Of a stretch of 15,076 nucleotides of DNA, positions 1 to 7,946 are shown in pieces; positions within the stretch are counted from its first letter, which is position 1, and each line of letters begins with the position of its first letter. A program made the position numbers and the translations under genes. Origin of the DNA: an uncultured bacterium (GTDB taxonomy: Bacteria > Chloroflexota > Anaerolineae > JACIWP01); assembly GCA_903872005.1 (NCBI GenBank), contig CAIQJD010000810.1, forward strand, positions 1-15,076, given 5' to 3'. Below the pieces are notes generated by a model. That model made no database searches and was not told where the DNA came from. It saw only the letters and a list, made by a program, of their open reading frames with translations.

Positions 1-1720
1 CCTGGCCGGTCGCGAGGCGCAATGATCGCTGATAGCTGCTCTCTGCGTCATGGAGCCGGCCCAGGGCCACCCTGATGTCGGCCAGGAGAAAGGTGATGCC
101 GATGAGGGTCAGGATTTCGCCGGCCATCCGCAGATTCGTATAGAAATCGGCCAGGGAACGCTCGGCTGCTGCCAGGTCTCCGCTGGTATACTGGGCAAGC
201 CCCAGGAGTGAGGTGGCCTGGATGCGCCTCACCGGGTCGTCTTCGGGGGTGAGTGCGAGCGCCTGTTGGGCATACCGAATGGTAGCGGGGACATCACCCA
301 GCGCCAGGCAGCGGTAGGCCCGGGCGGTGGCGATTGAAGCCGGCAACGAGGCGAATTGTTTCTTGTCCACGACGATCATCTGATCCGCCGGCTGGACAAG
401 CCAGCGCTCGGCGTCATCCAAACGGGCGTCGCTGGCTTCCAACTCGCCGGCATCCAGCAATGCCCAGGCATAACCCACGCTGAGCACCGGCCGGGCGCGG
501 ATCAACACATCAGGCAGCGCTTTGACCCAGCCAAGCCACGCGGAAGATTGGTATCTGACGTCCATGTCGGACCAGGCCAGCTCGATCAATCCGGCGGCGC
601 GCGTAAAATCCCTGGCGGCCAGGGCATGGCGGATAGCATCGGACGGCGCCCCGTTCTGTTCATACCAGACACTGGCCCGCTGATGCAGGCCGGCCACTTG
701 CTCAGGTTGCGCCTCCATCAGGTGCGCCTGCAGCACATCGGCGAAAAGGTGATGATAGCGATACCACTGCCGTTGGTCGTCGAGCGGGACGACGAACAGA
801 TTGCCGCGTTCCAGGGTTTCCAACATGCCGCGGCCGCCATCTTGTGCGGTTACGGCGTCGCAGAGGGAACCACTCAAGCGGTCGAGGATGGCAGTTCGCA
901 GCAAAAAATCGCGCACGCGCTCGGGCTGGCGTTCGAGGACTTCTCCGACCAGATAATCGAGCACAAAGCGGTGACTGCCGGTGAATGCCTGGATGAAGCC
1001 GGCGCTATCGGAGCGCCCCTGCATGGAGAGCGCCGCCAGTTGCAGGCCGGCGATCCAGCCCTCGGTGCGGGCTTCGAGCGCGGCGATGTCGGCGTCTCTC
1101 AGATTCAGCGCCATCATCCGGTTGAGAAAGTCGGCGGCCTCGGCGGGGGTGAAGCGCAGGTCGCCGGCGCGCAATTCGGTCAGTTGGCCGCGGGCGCGCA
1201 GGCGGGCCAGGGGGATGGGCGGGTCTTCGCGTGTGGCAATCACCAGGCGCATCTGCGGAGGTTGGTGTTCGACGAGGAAAGTCAGGGCTTGATCTACCGG
1301 TTGGGAGTCAATCAGATGGTAGTCGTCCAGCACGAAGACGAAATGGTTCGGCATCGTTGAGATGGCATTGAGCCATTCCGTCAGAAGCGCTTCGGTGGAC
1401 GGGGGCTGCGGCTGTGGTGTGCGGAGCATACCCAACAGGTCTTTTCCAATATTCACGTCTATGGTCTGCAATGCAGAGACGAGATACGCCAGCCAGCGCG
1501 CCGGGTCGTTGTCCCCTTCATCCAGTGACAGCCAGGCAGCCGGCAGCGCACAGCCGGCAAGCCATTCGCTGATCAATGTGGTCTTGCCAAAGCCGGCCGG
1601 GGCCGAGATCAGGATCAGCTTGCGCTGCAGGCCCTCATTCAGCCGCTCGATCAGGCGCGGGCGGAGGACCGCTTGCGGCCGGCGTGGGGGAATATACAGT
1701 TTGGTGGCTAGAATTTGCAT
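1..1720 (-). CDS. MalT-like LuxR-family transcriptional regulator with STAND ATPase domain (3' end outside window)
   Basis: This is the first 573 codons of a large ATP-dependent transcriptional activator; the gene runs off the left edge. The N-terminus MQILATKLYIPPRRP is typical of MalT-like regulators. A Walker A motif APAGFGKTT lies at residues 40-48 and a Walker B motif FVFVLDDYH at 127-135, so the NTPase (STAND) domain is intact. The later part (about residues 330-573) is helical and rich in Ala, Leu and Tyr, as expected for the TPR-like sensor repeats. Family members are usually about 850-950 residues with a C-terminal LuxR helix-turn-helix, so that DNA-binding domain should lie left of base 1. 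The start is the ATG at 1720-1718; no clear Shine-Dalgarno precedes it. It lies 78 bp downstream of the VanW gene on the same strand and no promoter was found in that gap. Its base composition is slightly less GC-rich than its neighbours. The inducer is unknown. Confidence 0.9.
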   Translation of the reverse strand, partial: MQILATKLYIPPRRPQAVLRPRLIERLNEGLQRKLILISAPAGFGKTTLISEWLAGCALPAAWLSLDEGDNDPARWLAYLVSALQTIDVNIGKDLLGMLRTPQPQPPSTEALLTEWLNAISTMPNHFVFVLDDYHLIDSQPVDQALTFLVEHQPPQMRLVIATREDPPIPLARLRARGQLTELRAGDLRFTPAEAADFLNRMMALNLRDADIAALEARTEGWIAGLQLAALSMQGRSDSAGFIQAFTGSHRFVLDYLVGEVLERQPERVRDFLLRTAILDRLSGSLCDAVTAQDGGRGMLETLERGNLFVVPLDDQRQWYRYHHLFADVLQAHLMEAQPEQVAGLHQRASVWYEQNGAPSDAIRHALAARDFTRAAGLIELAWSDMDVRYQSSAWLGWVKALPDVLIRARPVLSVGYAWALLDAGELEASDARLDDAERWLVQPADQMIVVDKKQFASLPASIATARAYRCLALGDVPATIRYAQQALALTPEDDPVRRIQATSLLGLAQYTSGDLAAAERSLADFYTNLRMAGEILTLIGITFLLADIRVALGRLHDAESSYQRSLRLATGQ

Positions 1721-1798
1721 AGACACAGATCAACTATTCTTTGGTCGCCCCCAGCATCGCGCGGTCAGGCCGGCCGGCAAAATACGCCATCCCTGCGC

Positions 1799-3583
1799 TT
1801 ACCCGGCCTTCTTCCCCACCAGATAGACGGCCTGCCAGGGCTGGTAGTTGCTGTAGAACGTATCCTGGCGGATCACCTTGCCATCCAACTTGACGGTGCG
1901 CTTGATGGTGATATCCACGCCATCACGCGCCCATTCGACCTGCTTGGTCACGCCGGCCGGCAGGGTCGGGTCGTCGCGATACTCCGGCGGGGCCGGCGTG
2001 GTGACGTTGGCTTCGGTGGGGCCTTGCATCTCCACCACGCGGCCGGTGGGCGTCCCGAAGAAGTAGAAGGTGAGCGAGCCGGCGTCGTCGTTGATTTCGG
2101 TCTTGAGCAGCAGATAGCCGGCGGTGTCGTTGCGGAACTTGAAATCTACCACCGGGCTGAAGACCGTAGCGTCCATTCCCACCGGCGGCTCGTACCACGA
2201 GACGCGGTAGCCGTGCGCGGTGCGCTCCAGGATTTCCAGGCCGGCGTAGAAGGCGGCGCGGAAGACCGTCGTCGAAACCTGGCAAATGCCGCCGCCGATG
2301 CCCACCGCGGTGCGGTCGCCCCAGATGATCAGCGATTCGGAATAGCCCTGCTCGGCGGTCACCTCGCCCAGGTAGCGGTTGAAGGAGAAGATTTCGCTGG
2401 GCGGCACCAGCACCCCGTCGAAGCGCGCCGTCGCCAGCTTGATGTTCTTGGTGCGCTCGACGCTGGAACCCTTGAAGTAGGTTGTCGCTTTGACCACCAG
2501 GTCCTTGATCCCCAGGCCGGCCAGGTCGTTCGTGTCAATCATCGGCTGCACGATTTGCACCGGCATGGTGATCTGGCGGTCAGCGCTCAGGGCATGCGCT
2601 TGCAGCAGTTGCACCGTGCGCGTCACGTCGAGCTTGAAGCCGGTCTGGCTGGGCGATAGGACGACCAGCTTCTTCTTCGCCATGTCGAAATCAATCTTGC
2701 CCTCAATGGCCGGCTGATCCATCTCCTTGGCGATGGACTCGACGCGCGCCCGCAGCGCCTTCTCGGAGAGGGCCGCCATGCCGGTGATCGTGCCATCGGC
2801 TTCCACTTTTTGCTGGATCACCAGCATCTTTGCCAGCTCGTCGGGGAGCATGCCCCAATGCTGGCGCGTCGCATTGGCCGGCCCCAATAGCTCCAACGGC
2901 TGGGCAATGATGCGCTCCACCTGCGCGCCCAGCCCGGAAAGATCGGTCAGCACCGGCCGCACCTCGCGCACCACCAGGGCGACGTCGCCGCCCCGGCCGG
3001 CCAGCACCCGCTCCTCCAGTTCTTGCAGCGTGGCGGCCTCGTCCAGCTCATAGCCGACCTGGCTGGAGGTCATCTCGACGCGCGTCTCCACGACGCGCAA
3101 GGTGGCCTCGCGCACCGGCACGCGCACCTGTTGGGCCAGCGTGCTCAGATAGCGCCGCGCCTGGGCGCGGTCAAAGCGCACCGCCGGCGTCAAGTCCACG
3201 CCGCGCCGATAGGCTTCCCACTGTTCAGAGAGCGCCTGTAGCAGGCCGGCGGCGCGACCCACCACGTAGGCGCGCCGCACACTATCGCCGATGTCCAGCT
3301 CCGCGCCCAGCTCTTGTTGTGTCGGCTGCCAGGCCAGCCCGTTATAGCGCAGCAGCGGCCACCAGACCTTGCCGGCGCCGAAGACGCCCCGCAAGAGGGT
3401 CTCGGTTTCGGCGCGCGTCAGGCCGCTCACATCTACGCCATTGATGGTCACGCCGGGGTAGATGCGCTCCTGATAGCGCATCTCGAAGAGCGCGACGAAG
3501 ACGACGCCGGCCGAGATCAACAGGCTCAAGGCCAGCGCCAGCCACGATACGACGACGATCAACGCGGGGCCGTCTTTTTTCAT
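1799..3583 (-). CDS. VanW-family protein, membrane-anchored, with peptidoglycan-binding-type and G5-like domains
   Basis: This 594-residue protein is probably anchored in the membrane and exposed outside the cell. Residues 8-33 form one hydrophobic segment after a short basic N-terminus (MKKDG). PG_binding_4-like repeats follow, recognisable around TINGVDVSGLTRAET (47-60), ELGAELDIGDSVRRAYVVGR (91-110) and SQTGFKLDVTRTVQLLQ (312-328). The VanW domain spans about 375-497 and carries GIGGGICQVSTT (428-439). A G5-like tail spans about 540-583, ending in TFYSNYQPW. VanW proteins occur in some vancomycin-resistance clusters, but the wider family has no established catalytic role, so a resistance function is not implied; cell-wall association is inference. 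I chose the ATG at 3583 because it gives an N-terminal membrane anchor, lies 14 bp after the ATPase stop codon and has a purine-rich AGGTGAGCAGGG upstream. A longer reading to 3766 would overlap the ATPase and add non-conserved sequence. Confidence 0.93.
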   Translation of the reverse strand: MKKDGPALIVVVSWLALALSLLISAGVVFVALFEMRYQERIYPGVTINGVDVSGLTRAETETLLRGVFGAGKVWWPLLRYNGLAWQPTQQELGAELDIGDSVRRAYVVGRAAGLLQALSEQWEAYRRGVDLTPAVRFDRAQARRYLSTLAQQVRVPVREATLRVVETRVEMTSSQVGYELDEAATLQELEERVLAGRGGDVALVVREVRPVLTDLSGLGAQVERIIAQPLELLGPANATRQHWGMLPDELAKMLVIQQKVEADGTITGMAALSEKALRARVESIAKEMDQPAIEGKIDFDMAKKKLVVLSPSQTGFKLDVTRTVQLLQAHALSADRQITMPVQIVQPMIDTNDLAGLGIKDLVVKATTYFKGSSVERTKNIKLATARFDGVLVPPSEIFSFNRYLGEVTAEQGYSESLIIWGDRTAVGIGGGICQVSTTVFRAAFYAGLEILERTAHGYRVSWYEPPVGMDATVFSPVVDFKFRNDTAGYLLLKTEINDDAGSLTFYFFGTPTGRVVEMQGPTEANVTTPAPPEYRDDPTLPAGVTKQVEWARDGVDITIKRTVKLDGKVIRQDTFYSNYQPWQAVYLVGKKAG

Positions 3584-3597
3584 GTCCCTGCTCACCT

Positions 3598-6072
3598 TCA
3601 ATGCGCTCCGTAGGCCGGCCGAAGCTGCCGGCTGCGCTCGCCGTGGGGATCGGGAAGCTCCGCTTCCCACATCGGCGCCCAGGCCAACCCGAAGGCGTCC
3701 AGCGAGATGTCGCTGCGCCGCGGGGCCACGCGCAACTCCTGGATGTCCGCCTCGGCGCGCGCCCAACGCTGGCGCGCGCCGGCCAGCTCGCTCTCCTGGG
3801 CAGACTGGAATTGCGTCAGTTGCTCCCGCAACTGGGCGATCATCGTCTCCGATTCGGCGATCTCTTCGCGCGCCTGGCTGGTCAGCCGGCGCTTGCGGCT
3901 GGCGGTGGAAAAGGGGCGCATGGCGCGCCGGCCGGTGAAGAAGCCGACCAGCGACTCGCCGGCCGATGCCACCTCCTCGCGCTTGCGTCCATCCAGCTCG
4001 ATCTCATCTTCGGTCAGTTCCAGCTCCTCGCGACGCAGGCGCTCTTGCAAGCGCCGGATGCGCTCGGCGTAACGCCCCTGGATGCGCTCTAGCTCCACCT
4101 GCCGGCGCTCCGCGACGATCTGGGCGCAGCGTGCCCGAAAGTCGTCCTGATTCTCGTCCAGGCGCGCGTAGAGCTTCAGGGATGGGTTGTGCGTGATCAC
4201 CAGGGTGCGGTCGCGCGCCACGAAGGTCATGAAGGCTTTTTCCAGGGCTTTGAGCCGGCTGGGAGTGCTGAGGGCTTCGGGCGCGTCGGCGAAACGGCCG
4301 GCGCGATGCGCCTGGGCCAGCAGATCGCCTTTTTCCAGCGCGAGTTGCTCCGCTTGCGCCCAATCGGGCACGGCGCCTATCTGCGCCGGCCAAAGGAGAT
4401 AGGCCAACTGTTGCCGCAAGTCCACCCCGCTGGGGGTATGGGCGTAGCGCACTGTTGCCAGGCCGAAGATCGCCGGCAGATAGACTAGGCCGATCTGGCC
4501 GCGCGCCTGGCGGACGATCGCTTCGTCTGGTTCGGCGATGGGGAGATAGTACTGGCCCAGGCTATCCGGCAGGGCCGGCGGGGTCGCGTCCCAGGCAGCA
4601 GTCGGCGCTGGCGCGGGGCGCTCCGCCGGCGCCAATGCGGACGTCGCGGCCGGCGTGGCGGCCGGCGGGTGCATCAACTGGCGAATCTGGGCGCGGGTCA
4701 GCGGCCCGCGCAGATAGGACATGGCCCAGCGGCTGGCGAAGAGGGCCGGCGCATCGGCGTGGATATTGTGCAAGATGAAGGTGCGCGATTTCAGGCTGCC
4801 GATGAGCCGGTCGAAGTGGGCGCGGTCGAAATTGGCCCCTTCGGCGACGGCCGCGCCTTCCAGCCCTTCCAGGACGCGCGCCTTGTCGCGCTCGGTTTGC
4901 AGCTTGCCGATGAACCAGGCGCCGGCGTTGGTCAGTCCTTTGTAGTCCAAATCCACCGGGTTCTGCGTCACCAGCAGGACGCCAAGTCCGAAGGCGCGCG
5001 CCTGCTTGAGCAGGGTCAGGAGCGGCTTCTTGGTGGGTGGATCAGCCGGGTGGGGCGGGAAATAGCCGAAGACCTCGTCGAAATAAAGGAGCGCCCGCAG
5101 GGAGGTCGTCCCCGATAGGCCGCGCATCCAGGCCAGCACTTGCTCCAACAAGAGGGTGATGAAGAAGGATCGTTCGGTCTCGCTGAGGTGGGCGATGTAG
5201 AAGATGGCAACGCGCGGCCGGCCGTCGGCGGTGCGCGTGATTTGCGCCATATCCAAAGGCGTCCCGGCAATCCAGTTCTCGAAGGCCGGCGCGGCGATGA
5301 TGTCGTTCAGCGCCAGGGCCAGCTCCATGCGCTCGGCGGCCGGGAAATAGGCGTCCAGGTCAAAGACGCCCAGCTTGCGTAGCGGCGGCTTCTGAATCTG
5401 ACCGATGAGCTGCGCCAGATCGAGGTCTTCGCCGGCGCGCCAGGCGCGCTCGAAGAGGTGCGCCAGCAAGACCTGGCCGCGCGTCTGCACCGTCTCTGAC
5501 TTGACGTTGGCCAGGGCCAGGAGCGCGTTCACGACGCCGGCCACTTTCTCGCGCAGCAGCTCCTCTTGATCGTCCCAGGAGAGGGCCGGCGCAGCCAGGG
5601 TTTGCAGGATGCTGACCGGCGCGCCGGCCTCGCTGCCGGGCGTGTAGATGACGAATTCGGCCGCGTCTTTCAGCCGGCGGACGCGCGCCGGCTCCTGATC
5701 CCACGCAGCCAGGCCCTCGCGCCACTGGCGCGCGACCTGTTCGGCGTAGGCTTCTGGGGAGAGGCCGGCGCGCTCGGCGTCGTCCGGATTGATCCAGGGC
5801 AAGAAGTCGGCCGGCCGCAGCTCCGGGAAAGTCAACAGCATGTTGGTGATGTCGCCCTTGGGGTCAATCACGATGGCCGGCACGCCATCCAGGGCGGCTT
5901 CTTCCAACAGGTCAATACACAGGCCGGTCTTGCCGCTGCCGGTCATGCCGAGGCAGACGGCGTGGGTGGTCAGGTCGCGCGCGGGATAGAAGAGGGGTTC
6001 ACCCAGCGCGCCGGCGCGCGGGTCGAGGCGCTTGCCCAAATAGAAGCTGGACGGCCGCTCAATGTCGCTCAT
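3598..6072 (-). CDS. HerA/FtsK-like P-loop ATPase (DUF87-type) with C-terminal coiled coil
   Basis: This 824-residue cytoplasmic ATPase belongs to the HerA/VirB4/FtsK superfamily. Walker A is GMTGSGKT at residues 42-49 (K48), followed by the family-typical IVIDPKGDITNML near 68-79. Walker B is ALLYFDEV at 327-334 (D332, E333). The stretch LLVTQNP (366-372) then supplies the sensor Gln, and LQTERDK (391-397) supplies a candidate arginine finger. After a Pro/Ala-rich linker near 470-500, residues from about 640 to 790 are charged and heptad-like, consistent with a long coiled coil. HerA relatives form hexameric rings that pump DNA; this large single-chain form is widespread but poorly characterised, and its DNA substrate is inferred only. 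No NurA nuclease or other known HerA defence partner is adjacent. The ATG at 6072 lies about 42 nt from the predicted transcription start; its Shine-Dalgarno is weak. The VanW gene follows by 14 bp, so the two are probably co-transcribed. Confidence 0.9.
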   Translation of the reverse strand: MSDIERPSSFYLGKRLDPRAGALGEPLFYPARDLTTHAVCLGMTGSGKTGLCIDLLEEAALDGVPAIVIDPKGDITNMLLTFPELRPADFLPWINPDDAERAGLSPEAYAEQVARQWREGLAAWDQEPARVRRLKDAAEFVIYTPGSEAGAPVSILQTLAAPALSWDDQEELLREKVAGVVNALLALANVKSETVQTRGQVLLAHLFERAWRAGEDLDLAQLIGQIQKPPLRKLGVFDLDAYFPAAERMELALALNDIIAAPAFENWIAGTPLDMAQITRTADGRPRVAIFYIAHLSETERSFFITLLLEQVLAWMRGLSGTTSLRALLYFDEVFGYFPPHPADPPTKKPLLTLLKQARAFGLGVLLVTQNPVDLDYKGLTNAGAWFIGKLQTERDKARVLEGLEGAAVAEGANFDRAHFDRLIGSLKSRTFILHNIHADAPALFASRWAMSYLRGPLTRAQIRQLMHPPAATPAATSALAPAERPAPAPTAAWDATPPALPDSLGQYYLPIAEPDEAIVRQARGQIGLVYLPAIFGLATVRYAHTPSGVDLRQQLAYLLWPAQIGAVPDWAQAEQLALEKGDLLAQAHRAGRFADAPEALSTPSRLKALEKAFMTFVARDRTLVITHNPSLKLYARLDENQDDFRARCAQIVAERRQVELERIQGRYAERIRRLQERLRREELELTEDEIELDGRKREEVASAGESLVGFFTGRRAMRPFSTASRKRRLTSQAREEIAESETMIAQLREQLTQFQSAQESELAGARQRWARAEADIQELRVAPRRSDISLDAFGLAWAPMWEAELPDPHGERSRQLRPAYGAH

Positions 6073-6120
6073 GCTGTGGATTCTGCCTCGCCCGATGATT
6101 ATGTCTTGCTCAGTCGCCCT

Positions 6121-6149
6121 ATTATAGCGTAGGCCGCCGGCCTTGTCAA
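6121..6149 (-). promoter_or_regulatory. Consensus sigma-70 promoter for the ATPase-VanW operon
   Basis: Read on the minus strand, TTGACA at 6149-6144 and TATAAT at 6126-6121 are separated by exactly 17 nt. This is a perfect match to the housekeeping sigma-70 consensus. It predicts transcription starting near 6114 and a leader of about 42 nt before the ATG at 6072. Its -35 box lies only 5 bp from the -35 box of the divergent GntR promoter. Confidence 0.85.
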
Positions 6150-6167
6150 CGGACTTGACGCGTCCGT
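6149..6167. promoter_or_regulatory. Inverted repeat between the two divergent -35 boxes (candidate shared operator)
   Basis: ACGGAC (6149-6154) and GTCCGT (6162-6167) form a 6-bp inverted repeat with a 7-nt spacer that contains the -35 box of the GntR promoter. Its left edge touches the -35 box of the ATPase promoter. A protein bound here would affect both promoters. The repeat is visible in the sequence; binding is inference. Confidence 0.45.
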
Positions 6168-6183
6168 GAAACGGGTATATACT
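6155..6183 (+). promoter_or_regulatory. Strong sigma-70 promoter for the GntR-led gene cluster
   Basis: TTGACG (6155-6160) and TATACT (6178-6183) are 17 nt apart, one mismatch from consensus in each hexamer. Transcription should start near 6190, leaving a leader of about 50 nt before the GntR start at 6242. The 8-bp palindrome GTATATAC (6175-6182) overlaps the -10 box; HutC/GntR-type operators often have this form, so it is a candidate repressor site (inference). Confidence 0.82.
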
Positions 6184-6193
6184 CTGTGCGGTA

Positions 6194-6208
6194 CGCTGTC
6201 AGACAGCG
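6194..6208. promoter_or_regulatory. Perfect palindrome just downstream of the GntR transcription start (candidate GntR operator)
   Basis: CGCTGTC-A-GACAGCG is a perfect inverted repeat with 7-bp arms around one central base. It sits about +4 to +18 relative to the predicted start of the GntR-led transcript. GntR/HutC regulators usually bind short palindromes of TGTC...GACA type near their own promoter, so negative autoregulation is likely. This is inference from position and symmetry. Confidence 0.5.
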
Positions 6209-6241
6209 GACTGCAAGCAACGAGCCAGGAGAGCGCACGCC

Positions 6242-7027
6242 ATGGAGGATATGCTGCCACTATCCATCATCCCGGAAGTTGGCCGGCCGCGCGTCAGCCT
6301 GGTGCAGCTCGCCACCGAAGAGCTGCGCCGGCTGCTCGGCCGGCCGCCCTTCGGCCCTGGCGCGCAGCTCCCCAACGAGCCGGAGCTGGCCGAGAAGATG
6401 CGCGTCAGCCGCGCCACCTTGCGCTCCGCGCTCAATAACCTGGAAGCCGCCGGCGTCATCTTGCGCCGGCCCGGCGTCGGCAATTTCGTCAGCCATCTGC
6501 CGGTCTTACAGAACAATCTCAACGTCAACGCCGGCGTGGCCGACCTGATCCGCGATATGGGCATGACGCCCGGCCTGGCGCAGCTCCACCTGCGGGTCGG
6601 GCCGGCCGACGCCTCGGTGGGGGGCTATCTGGCCCTGGGCAGCGGCGCGCCGGTCGTCAGCCTGGAACGCGTCCGCACCGCCGACGGCAAGCCGGTGGTC
6701 TATTCCCTGGACTATTTCGCGGCGGCCTTCCTTGGGGGAGGGCCGGCGTCATTGTCGCCGGCCGCTTGCGCCGAGTGGTTGCAGGCCGGCGCTTCGCTTT
6801 ACCGCATCTTCGAGGAGCGCCTGGGGCGGCGCATCGCCGGCGGTGTGGCGCGGCTCAAGCCGGTCGTCGCCGACGCGGAGATGGCGCGCCGGCTCGACTT
6901 GGCCGCCGGCGCGCCGCTCCTCCGCATCGAGCAGGTGGATCACGATTGGGAGCAGAAGCCGCTCATCTTCTCTATCGAGCATCACGTCCCGGAACTATGC
7001 ACGTTCACCATCCATCGCAGTCGTTGA
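6242..7027 (+). CDS. GntR/HutC-family transcriptional regulator with UTRA effector domain
   Basis: This 261-residue DNA-binding regulator probably controls the gene cluster that follows it. The N-terminal winged helix (about residues 17-84) contains NEPELAEKMRVSRATL (45-60), LNNLEAAGVI and the wing RRPGVGNFV, all typical of GntR proteins. The rest (about 100-255) fits a UTRA small-molecule-binding domain, including a stretch near APVVSLERVRTADGKPVVYS and a closing APLLRIEQVDHD. Family members usually act as repressors released by a pathway metabolite, often a phosphorylated one. The start is the ATG at 6242, 8 nt after AGGAGAG (6227-6233); an in-frame ATG at 6251 is less well placed. It lies downstream of a near-consensus promoter with palindromes around the start site, and 50 bp upstream of the aldolase gene on the same strand. 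The effector cannot be told from sequence. Confidence 0.92.
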   Translation: MEDMLPLSIIPEVGRPRVSLVQLATEELRRLLGRPPFGPGAQLPNEPELAEKMRVSRATLRSALNNLEAAGVILRRPGVGNFVSHLPVLQNNLNVNAGVADLIRDMGMTPGLAQLHLRVGPADASVGGYLALGSGAPVVSLERVRTADGKPVVYSLDYFAAAFLGGGPASLSPAACAEWLQAGASLYRIFEERLGRRIAGGVARLKPVVADAEMARRLDLAAGAPLLRIEQVDHDWEQKPLIFSIEHHVPELCTFTIHRSR

Positions 7028-7077
7028 CGCCCATCTTTTATCGGTCAGTCTGAGCAATCCGTCAGAGGAGGAACTCC

Positions 7078-7908
7078 ATGTCACTCTTAGGCAAACAGAT
7101 TCGTATGCGGCGTTTGATTCGCCAGGAAAGCAATTCCAGCGTGATTTGCGCCCTGGATCACGGCATGACGTCGCCGGTCTTCCTGGATGGCCTGTACGAT
7201 ACGCGGGCGCGGGCGCGCGAGGCCGTCGCCGGCGGGGCCAACGTCTTCATGCTCAGCCGCGGCTTCGCCAACCGCTGCGCCGGCGAATTCCGCCGCGACA
7301 CCGCCCTGGCGTTGATGTTGAGCGCGTCCTCGGCCGGCCGGCCCGCCGGCCAGGTCATCACCGCCATCGGCACCGTCGAGGAGGCGCTGCGCCTGGGCGC
7401 GGACGCCGTCGTGGTCTATACGGCGCTGGCCGGCGACAATGAGGACTGGATGATCTCTTACCTGGCCGAAGTCGGCGAAGCCTGCGAAGAGTTGGGCATG
7501 CCGCTCATCGCCGAAGCCGAATGGCCCAACGCCTACCAAACGCTGGACAAGTTCTCCACCAACCTCGGCCCGGAATACCTCAAGCGCAACGCGCGCCTGT
7601 GCGCCGAGCTGGGCGCGGACATCGTCAAGGTCAATTGGAGCGGCGACGTGGCGACTTTCGGCGAGATCGTGCGCGCCTGCGATTCGCCGGTGGTGATCGC
7701 CGGCGGCACGGTCGTCTCCGATGGCGAACTGCTGACCCGCTTTGAGCAGGGCCGCGCGGTCGGGGCCATCGGCTGCTCCGTGGGGCGCAACATCTTCCAG
7801 CACAGCCACCCCGAAGCCATGACCCGCGCCATTGCCCGTGTCTTCCACGAGAAGTGGAGCGCCACAGCGGCGCTGGAAGAGCTGAACGAGGCGCTGAAGC
7901 GACGCTAA
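7078..7908 (+). CDS. Class I aldolase of the DeoC/LacD/LsrF family
   Basis: This 276-residue TIM-barrel aldolase belongs to the group that holds archaeal class I fructose-bisphosphate aldolase, LsrF and ADH synthase. ALDHGM (25-30) carries the conserved Asp27-His28 pair. DIVKVNWSGD (181-190) carries Lys184, the expected Schiff-base lysine. VVIAGG (205-210) and GAIGCSVGRNIFQ (229-241) form the phosphate-binding end of the barrel. The substrate is therefore likely to be a phosphorylated keto compound, but family membership does not decide which one. Related enzymes usually have a hydrophobic-Tyr-Pro-Arg-Gly segment before the barrel centre; here the matching stretch reads AEAEWPNAY (145-153), which suggests a different substrate pocket. 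The ATG at 7078 is preceded by a strong AGGAGG-type ribosome site. It is the first enzyme gene after the GntR regulator, and the kinase gene follows after 38 bp. Naming it fructose-bisphosphate aldolase or LsrF would be a guess. Confidence 0.88.
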   Translation: MSLLGKQIRMRRLIRQESNSSVICALDHGMTSPVFLDGLYDTRARAREAVAGGANVFMLSRGFANRCAGEFRRDTALALMLSASSAGRPAGQVITAIGTVEEALRLGADAVVVYTALAGDNEDWMISYLAEVGEACEELGMPLIAEAEWPNAYQTLDKFSTNLGPEYLKRNARLCAELGADIVKVNWSGDVATFGEIVRACDSPVVIAGGTVVSDGELLTRFEQGRAVGAIGCSVGRNIFQHSHPEAMTRAIARVFHEKWSATAALEELNEALKRR

Positions 7909-7946
7909 GTCGCCGTCCCGCCCCAATTCACTTTGAGAGGCAACCG

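Noticed and set aside
356..1360. A 334-codon open frame on the plus strand over the MalT-like gene
   Set aside because: The minus-strand reading gives clear Walker A and B motifs and a MalT-type N-terminus; the plus reading has no family features.
1721..1798. Terminator or promoter between the VanW and MalT-like genes
   Set aside because: Only a GCCGGCCGGC palindrome is present, which is a common word here; there is no T-run and no convincing -35/-10 pair.
1799..3583. VanW gene as evidence for vancomycin resistance
   Set aside because: No vanA/B ligase, vanH, vanX or two-component genes are present; VanW-domain proteins are common outside resistance clusters.
3598..6072. HerA-type ATPase as part of an anti-phage defence system
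   Set aside because: No NurA, SIR2, DUF4297 or other known partner is adjacent, and the gene sits with a VanW protein and metabolic genes, not in a defence island.
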